A stretch of DNA of 64,000 bases. Source: Clonostachys chloroleuca. Taxonomy: Eukaryota; Ascomycota; Sordariomycetes; Hypocreales; Bionectriaceae. Positions 56,657-64,000 of the stretch are shown here, piece after piece. The notes under the pieces are model-generated. The model ran no database searches. It saw only the letters and a program-made list of their open reading frames with translations, and had not been told where the DNA came from. The stretch lies in NCBI GenBank assembly GCA_037952775.1, contig JBANAY010000003.1:4588001-4652000 (forward strand), given 5' to 3'. Every line of letters begins with the position of its first letter. Within the stretch, counting starts at the first letter, position 1. Both the position numbers and the translations under genes were made by a program.

Positions 56657-57636
56657 TTTTAGCTTGGGAAGGGCAGCACACGAGCTGGTGAATAGGCTAT
56701 GTGAGGTGGTGTATCGGGATTTTAAACAGTATGACTGCTCATCAGTCAGGTAGATAACCAAGCGAAACGTATGCCAGTGCCCAGTTCACTGTATATTCAC
56801 GATACGCTAGAAAGGATAAAATAATCCCGCTCGATCTTGGCCATCGGCAGCCGTAGTGTCCACAGTGCTTTGTAATGTGAACATCGGCATTATGTCACCT
56901 CGGCAATTATATCCCTCAACGACCGTACTCTATTGTAAATGGCGTTACTCGCATGGGGATGGTCTCATTTCTTAATTAATGCTATCTATGTAGTTAATTA
57001 TAGATTTTCTATAAAGAAAGCTACCGTTCAATATCTCGTCTCTCAACATCTCCCAGCGAAATATTTCAATGTTAAGCAGGCCTTCAAGCAAAGTAGGTAA
57101 TAGCCGAGGTGATTAGGTGATGCTTGATAACCGACGCTCAGTCGGTTTTCAAGTAGCCTTACTACCTGCCAACTCTCCATTGAGGGGCCTCGGCATCAAT
57201 GCTAGAGATAAGCCTTTATTACAAGTTGGTTCATGCTGATTTTGAATGGGTTTGAGAAAGTGAAAAAAATTATTGCTGAACGACGGGGAGAAACTCACTG
57301 TCGTTAAATTCGAAACATGGCAAAGGCAACGGCTCTGAAGTGTGCATTATTACCTGATAATATAGTTAAAAGCCTGTAAATTTTTCGATTCCAAACCGGT
57401 GTAATTAGCCGTTTGATAATTGTATAGAAGACTGGCATGCCTGGGTGCCCATAATCATAGCAGCGTGTAGGATGCGGGGCGTCTCCCAGTACGTTGGTCT
57501 GGGCTAATCCTTTCATGATCAGCCATCGCTTGTCTTTTCTCGTTCAGTATTTGATTCTTTCCAACACACCATAGAAAAGGCTTCAATCAAATCCAGGCAA
57601 GCTATCTGTAGCCAACTCATCAAAGCGTGAGGTGAA
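56657..57636. other. Divergent promoter region
   Basis: About 1 kb between the NmrA-like gene and the Zn2Cys6 regulator, transcribed in opposite directions. It is AT-rich at 56,930-57,060. No gene is seen. Confidence 0.4.
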
Positions 57637-60048
57637 ATGTCTTCTCAAACACAGGTTATTCGTCTCTCACCAACGGGAGCAGGGCCAAAGCCACTGGAAT
57701 CTTGGAACAAAGCCACCAGTGCAATGGGGAAGCGCCGTTCATCAAAGGCGTGTCTATCATGTCGCAACAGGAAAGTTCGCTGTGACGTGGTTCGTGGAGG
57801 AGTGCCTTGCAACAACTGTCGCCTGGACAATGTTGAATGTATCATAAAGGAATCCAACCGAGGAAAGAAGCTGGGAGAGGGCCGTTCGCACCCGGCAGTT
57901 ACTTCACCAGCGGGAACTACTCGTGTAGAGCCTGCATCTCCTGGTATGAGACAAGAGACGGCTCGCATGTCTCTTACAGGTCCAGGCAGTAAGCAGGCAT
58001 TCAAGTCACATCTGCATTATATTATCGATGCACAGCTCCCACTGACCCGACCACCAGACCAACAGAATGAATCAGGAGCCGAGGACTGCCCTGATTACAG
58101 TCAAGATGAAGATGATGGGCCTGACGCAAATCAAGATTTTGACGACCAGGACGAGTTCCAGGTAGTAGAGGAACCCAATGCTGCTCCTAGTAACACTCAG
58201 AACCTTGACCCGACATTGTACAATGGGGCGAATACGAGTGGAATTCCAGCACCGTATCTCCCGCCCTATATAAAGCCTCTTCCAAGTCATATAGGGCCGC
58301 GAGACCTCTTTTATCTAGCGGACAAAGATGCTTTGACAATTCCAGATGATGAGCTCCGAGGCGAGCTACTGCGGGTGTACGTTTACATTGTCTAGGCCTT
58401 CATGCCCGCAGTGGAGCTGAATTCATTTCTTAGTCCGATTCTGAGAAATGATGGAGAGAACCAGTCAGTTTAGTTCTTTTTCAGGCAGTTATGTACGTGA
58501 GCGTAACGTTCGTGTCGATAACTACCTCCAAGCAAGAGGATATTCAAACCGAAAATCGGCTCGTAAGATCTTTTTCAACCGGGTTCGCTTGCTTTATGGG
58601 CTTGACTGTGAGCAAGACCGCCTTACGGTTCTTCAATCCTTGCTTTTCATGATATATTGGTGCGACTTTTCAAACGACGAAAAGGATACTTGGTACTGGA
58701 TAGGGGTCACCTTATCGCAGTCCCAAGCCATTGGTGTCCACAGAAATCCAGAAACTTTGGATATCAGCTCAGGAGAAAAGTGCATGAGAAGGAGGATCTG
58801 GTGGTCTTGCCTCATTCGGGATCGGCTTTTGTGTCTTACTGTTCGGCGACCTCCAAGAATACGCGACGAAGAGTTCGATGTTCCAATGCTCACTATCGAC
58901 GACTTTGAAAACAGCCTTCAAAGGCCGACCGATGAGGTGCTAAAACTCCTCGGAGAGTCTGGACTTACTATGCTTGATGCCGAGGGCCGCAAAGGTGTGG
59001 CATTGATTTGTGTAGAGCTGGCCAAGCTGTGCATTTGTATTGGCCATGTGCTTACGACCCTATATTCGATACTTGGCAGCCCGGTTGGAGGTTCTCAATC
59101 CTTCACACAAACTGCAACTGTACCACAGTTCTCAGAGAAGCAAGCCATCGACTTAGCCAAGTGCGAGGATGAATTGGAGGATTGGCTGCGAAATCGGCAG
59201 ATGATTTGCCAATATTCACCTCCTATGCGAGGATCAACCACAAGTAACAATTGGTGTGACCGAATCACTCGACTACATCAGGCTCTATTACATATAATCT
59301 ATCTAAACACAATCGGGGCTCTTCATCGACCTCGAGCATTCAGTCCTGCCACGAGTCCGGCCGAGTTGACTAATCGAAAGAATTCAATGCACAGAGTGAA
59401 GGAAGCAGCGATTGCAACTACCAAACTTGCATTTGACCTTCAATCCGAGAACCAGTTCCATTACCTATCCACAAGCAGCATACCTGCTTTTCTTTCTGCG
59501 GCGCTTATCCACCTGCGGGATGTATGCAGCCCCGTGGAGGAGGTTCGCAGTACTGGAATTGGTCGTTTCTACCAAAGTATCCAAGCCTTGCATCAGCTCT
59601 AGGAGATGTACGTGGCAGCCGAGCTTGCTATTCGATTCTTGGAGAAAGTGATCAAAACCATCGATCTCCCGAGTCCTATGCTAGCAGCACTCCGAATCTC
59701 CCGGGCTACTGGGACTCAAATGCCAGTTGAAAATAGAAACTTGATAGCCTTCTGGGGATATCATTCGAATGATCGAGGTTTTCCTGGGGCTGTACCCCCA
59801 GTGGCCCTCACAGCCAGGATCTTGCGACATCCAGTACGTCAAGAGCAGATCTCGCTAATTTTCAACCTGCCCTGAGCCCATCTATAAATAACATTTTCAG
59901 TAATATTGCACTTGATAGAGGGCAGCTTAATTCGATACCCGAAGACTTCGACATAGCTCAGATGCTTCCCGATCTTGAGGGTGACGGCCCTCTGCCAGGC
60001 CTGATCCATTTTGATATTGACCCTAGCTTTTTCCAAACGGAGTAAGAT
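57637..60048 (+). pseudogene. Zn2Cys6 transcription factor with several stops and frameshifts
   Basis: Starts at the ATG at 57637. The binuclear zinc cluster is complete: SSKACLSCRNRKVRCDVV...CNNCRLDNVEC. An acidic linker follows, then the fungal-specific transcription-factor domain (YLQARGYSNRKSARKIFFNRVRLLYGLDCEQDRLTVLQSLLFM, CMRRRIWWSCLIRDRLLCL). Lesions: TAG at 58393-58395 within what continues as AFMPAVELNSFL; TAG followed by a frame change at about 58,470; TAG at 59600-59602 before EMYVAAELAIRFLEKV; and a frame change near 59,780 before the C-terminal part ending FDIDPSFFQTE. At least two of the stops fit C-to-T changes in CAG codons. It was presumably the pathway regulator of the neighbouring cluster. 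Confidence 0.82.
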
Positions 60049-61689
60049 AGGCTGTCTAGCGAAGTATCACAGAGTGTGAGCGATCCACAGGCCTAGGATT
60101 TGGAAGTTATGGTGTGTGATGATAAGCGTGTCTCTCTGTGTAGTCGCATGAAATAACGAACCCCAGAAGTACAACTTGGACACGCCTTGGGACAAACATC
60201 AGACATGTACCATATCTAGGCAAAGCACAGATAGTTACTAGGAGGGGTAAAACTACTAATAATCCCATTTTACTCTAGCCTATACCCAAATTGAAAGTAC
60301 CGCGCCACACGCTTCTGACGAGTTTATTTGTCTCTGAAGCTTAGATGGGACGACCTATAAAAACCAAATTGTATATCTCCTTAAAGTCTAAGGTTACAAG
60401 TTTCTCTTCAATCATGTCCTGGATCTTGATTTATCTTTCTCTCCTTTTTTGCTATGACTATAGGCTTTTCTCACTGATGTTGATAAATAACGCACGTGTG
60501 ACTACGACGACTGTATAAACATACCCCGAGCGTATATCCTCTTTTGACGGCCCGGATATTTTGTCACGCGCATAAAGCTGCGCCTCGAGGGAATTATCGT
60601 TTATGACGCAAATGTTCATGTTGATCTACAGGTTGTGCGTGGTGCGAAGGATGGTGGGATGAAAGAGGCCGCCAACTGAGTCTTTATCTACCGCAATATC
60701 ATGGGCTGCCTCCCGAGTCATAGATGCCTCTATGCTAGCATATTTCAGTCCGTCTGTCTCCTCTCTAGCTCTAGAGAATTTTGATGCAAATTTATTCTTA
60801 CGTCTGTTATGCTAGGTACTGCACAGAGAGCAAGGCGGTCGATTACATCGAGCTGAGCGATCTAAGTTTTTGTCAATCTGTTCAACATGGAGATTCTGCT
60901 GACGATATATATGTGGTGAGTCTCATCTCCACAAGAAGCCATATACTATTCTGTACTTAGTATAGTATACTAACTTACTGCCCCAAGTGTTTTTCTTGCC
61001 GCGCCTGTTCTTGCGACTGCCTGGCAAGATCTCCTTGCTGCAAATAAAGGTTTCGACCCAAGTTTGTACAATCGGCGCTCAAGATTTCAGCCAACTTAAA
61101 TTAGTGATTCGGGACTCTCTTCCACCAAAGCGAGAAATAGAGAAGATAACATAATACTGAAGGTGGGAGGTTCACAAAGCTGTTCCATGAATGTTGTCTG
61201 CACTTCAAGCTCGCTTAAATGGATGGTTATATAACATAATGAATAACGATTTATGAATTTATATGGTATTCTGTATTACTTTAATATAGGATGCATCAAC
61301 ATGTGACTACTAGATTTCTCCTACCCAGCCAGGTCGACTTTGCGGTCCCTATTTTGATGACGGCCCCTGAGCCTCGTACCTGGGGACAAACGTCGATTGC
61401 CGTCTGGCAGAGATGAAAGGCATGAATCGTAGTAGATAGGCTTAAAAGCGATGTTTTTGGTGTATCATATAGTATGATTGCCTCAAAATATACAATCGTA
61501 GCGCTTGTCGGGCTGCATCCTCCAAGTTACCCTGTTTTCTCCAAACAGCGACATTTTGGGGCGCCTTCTCATCATTTTCTTGATAGGTGAAATAGAACTG
61601 AATTGATTTGCATTGAAACAATTCTAGGCTTATGGAAAGGTCTACAACTGATACGAAAGGTATTATACAGCAGGCTTTAAATAAGCCGT
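60049..61689. other. Intergenic region
   Basis: About 1.6 kb of AT-rich sequence between the regulator remnant and the permease. No gene or repeat was identified. Confidence 0.4.
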
Positions 61690-61864
61690 TTATTGGTGTT
61701 CCTTCTCATGGTCATCATGGGATGTTGTTTCATCCTTGGCCTGTCCTACAATCTCATGATTTTGCGCAAGCTCAATGAGAGGCCCATCATAGTTCTTCCG
61801 ACCGTCAAGGAACCAGGTTGTAACAGCAATCAGCAGAATTAACCAAATGCTGCGATGCAGTAGT

Positions 61865-63274
61865 TCATGTTGGCTGTTGTGACGGGCAGCTCAGGGGGAA
61901 GACGAAGAGCACAGTGGTCAGAATGGCCCAGGCAATACCCACCAAGCTACAGATCCATCTTACCGGAGTGCTAAGCTTAAAGTGGCGGTCCTCGGGGAGC
62001 ATGTTACCACCACGGAGCAGGTGGATGGCGGGTGGGATGGCGTATGTTACGCCTAGCGCGACGACGGAGGCGGCAGTGATGGCATTGAAGGCACTTGAGG
62101 ATCCCAGCAGGATCAAGCCGAAGACAATGATCCATCCAGTGGTCCACAGAAGGGCGTTGAGAGGAACACCGAGAGTGGGGTTGACAACAGCCCAAACACG
62201 GCTCAGGGGAAGGCCCTTGTCTCGGGCGAAAGCATATGTCATTCGAGCGCTGGTAGTCATGAGGGCGGTCGAGGTGAAGACCATGCAGAGAATTGGGAAC
62301 ATAAGCAGGCATATAGACCCAGCCTTATTTTTCGTGGCGTCGAAGAACATTTGTAGGAGCGGGCCGGCCGGGGATTCGATCACGGTGTTGAGGTCCTGGA
62401 TAGTGAACAGCAGGCAGGTCAGGAAGATGAATCCGGAGAACATGCCAATGACGATACAGTACAGCATGATCTTGGGGCCCGTTTTTCTCGCTTCGGGAAT
62501 CTCCTCGATCATGTGGGCCGTTGCGTCAAAACCGGTAAGTCCAAAGGCTCCTTGGAGCAGACCGAGGAGCCAGGCAAGACCATCGGGCCACTGAACCTCG
62601 TTCACAAACTTGCCATAGACGAAGGCGCCGCTCTGATAATTAGGGGCGGCGCAAGCCAGCACGGTGATACTGATGATGATGAAGCCTGCCATGCTCCACA
62701 GGAACGCGGCCTGGTTGAAGAGTGGAAGGAGTCGAGTGGCGAAGCTGTTGACGATCAAGGCAATAGAGGTGAAGCCAAGGTAGATGAGGAACTGGTGCCA
62801 TGCCTCAGCTTCGTAGTCGGGGTTCATGAAGGCGATGATATTCATCACAAAAGTGCTGCCTAGCAAGGGACCTGTAGCCGCAAGAGCGACCCAACCAGCG
62901 GCGTTGATCCATCCTGTGATGTAGCTGAGGCCTCTGGCGTACCGCGGCCAGCTGACAAGTGCCGCCCAGTGATATTGGCCACCGGCGGTTGGGTAGGCAG
63001 ACAAAAACTCGGCAAGGGAGGCGGAGAGACAGAGGTTACAGATTCCCGCAACGATGAGACCCCAGATAGCAGCGCTAGGCCCACCAGAGATGAGCGCAAG
63101 GTTGATGGAGGCAGAGAGGGCTGTCCATGTGTTCAGGATAGCGAAGGCCAGGCCAAGCATGGAAACCATGGAGAAGTTGCGTTGAAGCTCCTGCTTGTGG
63201 CCGAGCTGAGCAAGGGCGGCTGAATCATCGAGATGCCTGCTTGGCTTGCCTTCGGCATGTTGTATTTCGTCCAT
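61865..63274 (-). CDS. APC-superfamily amino acid/choline-type permease with frameshifted C-terminus (469 aa as read)
   Basis: A plasma-membrane transporter with about 11 hydrophobic helices, starting at the ATG at 63274. Motifs of fungal GABA/choline-type permeases are clear: LGLAFAILNTWTALSAS in helix 1, GGPSAAIWGLIVAGICN, AYPTAGGQYHW, GFDATAHMIEEIPEARKTGPK, and RMTYAFARDKGLPLSRVWA. The open frame ends with a foreign octapeptide after TTVLFVFP. On the same strand the expected continuation (ELPVTTANMNYCIAAFG, then ILLIAVTTWFLDGRKNYDGP, to an ancestral stop at 61690) is present in two other frames. Two single-base losses are therefore needed: one in a C-run near 61,900 and one near 61,837. 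The last helix and about 60 residues of tail are lost from the product. It may be nonfunctional or the sequence may be in error. Confidence 0.8.
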   Translation of the reverse strand: MDEIQHAEGKPSRHLDDSAALAQLGHKQELQRNFSMVSMLGLAFAILNTWTALSASINLALISGGPSAAIWGLIVAGICNLCLSASLAEFLSAYPTAGGQYHWAALVSWPRYARGLSYITGWINAAGWVALAATGPLLGSTFVMNIIAFMNPDYEAEAWHQFLIYLGFTSIALIVNSFATRLLPLFNQAAFLWSMAGFIIISITVLACAAPNYQSGAFVYGKFVNEVQWPDGLAWLLGLLQGAFGLTGFDATAHMIEEIPEARKTGPKIMLYCIVIGMFSGFIFLTCLLFTIQDLNTVIESPAGPLLQMFFDATKNKAGSICLLMFPILCMVFTSTALMTTSARMTYAFARDKGLPLSRVWAVVNPTLGVPLNALLWTTGWIIVFGLILLGSSSAFNAITAASVVALGVTYAIPPAIHLLRGGNMLPEDRHFKLSTPVRWICSLVGIAWAILTTVLFVFPLSCPSQQPT

Positions 63275-64000
63275 GGTGACGAGGTAGTAGAGATAATGAG
63301 GGGAAAGGAGAATGGGCGATAGGGAAGAGGTGGGAGGGACAGACTTGGATGGGCGGCCAGCGCAGAGCGAAGTAGATATATTTCTGGGATGGCCGAATGG
63401 GCCGCGGAGCTAATCAAAGGTGGTTCTCGAGTCATTCATCAGCCTTTTTGGAGCCCTTTCGTGGAGCCCCAGGTAAGAAGATGAAGTGAAACGGGAGTGG
63501 GCACACATGAAGATAACGGTACGAATGGGGGACAGAGGGGTTTGTTCTAGAAGGGCCAAGTCAGCCGCAGAGAAGATGACGTCCCCGGTACCTGGAAGGG
63601 CCTCACGCCAGCGGCTGCGGGACATTAGGTTGACAGGCTGCCTCCGTCATGCAGAAGTGATGCGAGTAAATCGACGCTATGGCCGCCACTAGTGTCATGA
63701 AATTCTCATTTCAGTCTTGGTCCAGGAAAACGTTCCAATAAGAGGCCCTTCTCGACCACCATCCTGAGTCATCAGGCGATCTCGCAGTTCTATGTGGCAA
63801 GATATCAATTTCTCTCAGCTTAACTCCAGACCTCTCTCCAGGATATGGGGTGTTAGGTAAGTTGTACGTAACAATGTGCCAATAGTAATATGTGTGGTGA
63901 GTAATTCAAAACCGCAATCTTGGGGATATCTCTAACTTACGTACGAGAATGACCATATCCCCAAGCTCCCCCATACTGTTCATGGAGATGCATAAATCTT
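63275..64000. other. Intergenic region to window edge
   Basis: About 0.7 kb upstream of the permease. Short open frames only; none supportable. Confidence 0.4.

Overview
The window comes from a filamentous ascomycete, most likely an Aspergillus/Penicillium-type Eurotiomycete. Genes carry short GT-AG introns of about 45-90 nt. The families are typical of that group: Zn2Cys6 regulators, a GPI-anchored Ser/Thr-rich wall protein, a CmcJ/AsaB-like oxygenase, an NB-ARC/TPR NOD-like receptor, fungal CorA-like proteins and a Tc1 element. No tRNA, rRNA or CRISPR array was seen. All family names come from reading motifs, not from a database search.

Layout. 1-2.4 kb: the 3' end of a regulator and a small Tyr-rich protein. 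3.1-6.8 kb: a divergent UDP-glycosyltransferase / short-chain dehydrogenase pair. 8.8-12.1 kb: a 1092-residue GPI wall protein with eight Cys-bearing repeats. 12.4-16.1 kb: two unrecognised loci with apparent frameshifts. 16.6-21.3 kb: a 1525-residue nuclear protein with a C-terminal zinc finger. 23.9-25.5 kb: a type II membrane glycosyltransferase with a PAN-like tail. 25.5-30.2 kb: 4.6 kb with no supportable gene.

30.2-35.6 kb: an intact eight-exon NOD-like receptor (alpha/beta-hydrolase-like, NB-ARC, TPR) facing a two-helix CorA-like membrane protein. 37.4-40.2 kb: a CmcJ/AsaB-like non-haem oxygenase and a secreted isochorismatase-fold hydrolase. 40.9-42.9 kb: a dead S10 serine carboxypeptidase. 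42.9-43.8 kb: an unknown coiled-coil-like protein. 45.5-46.9 kb: a Tc1 DD34E element with terminal repeats and TA duplication, next to a three-exon, three-helix membrane protein.

48.8-60.0 kb looks like a decayed metabolic cluster: P450, MFS transporter, class III CoA-transferase, acyl-CoA dehydrogenase, NmrA-like reductase and Zn2Cys6 regulator. Each member I could trace carries at least one disabling lesion (frameshift, truncation, lost splice site or C:G-to-T:A type stop). At 61.7-63.3 kb an APC permease has a frameshifted C terminus.

The left half (except 12.4-16.1 kb) is largely intact, while 34-63 kb is full of broken genes. Genuine decay is the simplest reading, because stop-codon substitutions occur as well as homopolymer indels, but a base-quality problem in the assembly must be excluded. 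The most interesting intact locus is the NOD-like receptor and its convergent neighbour.
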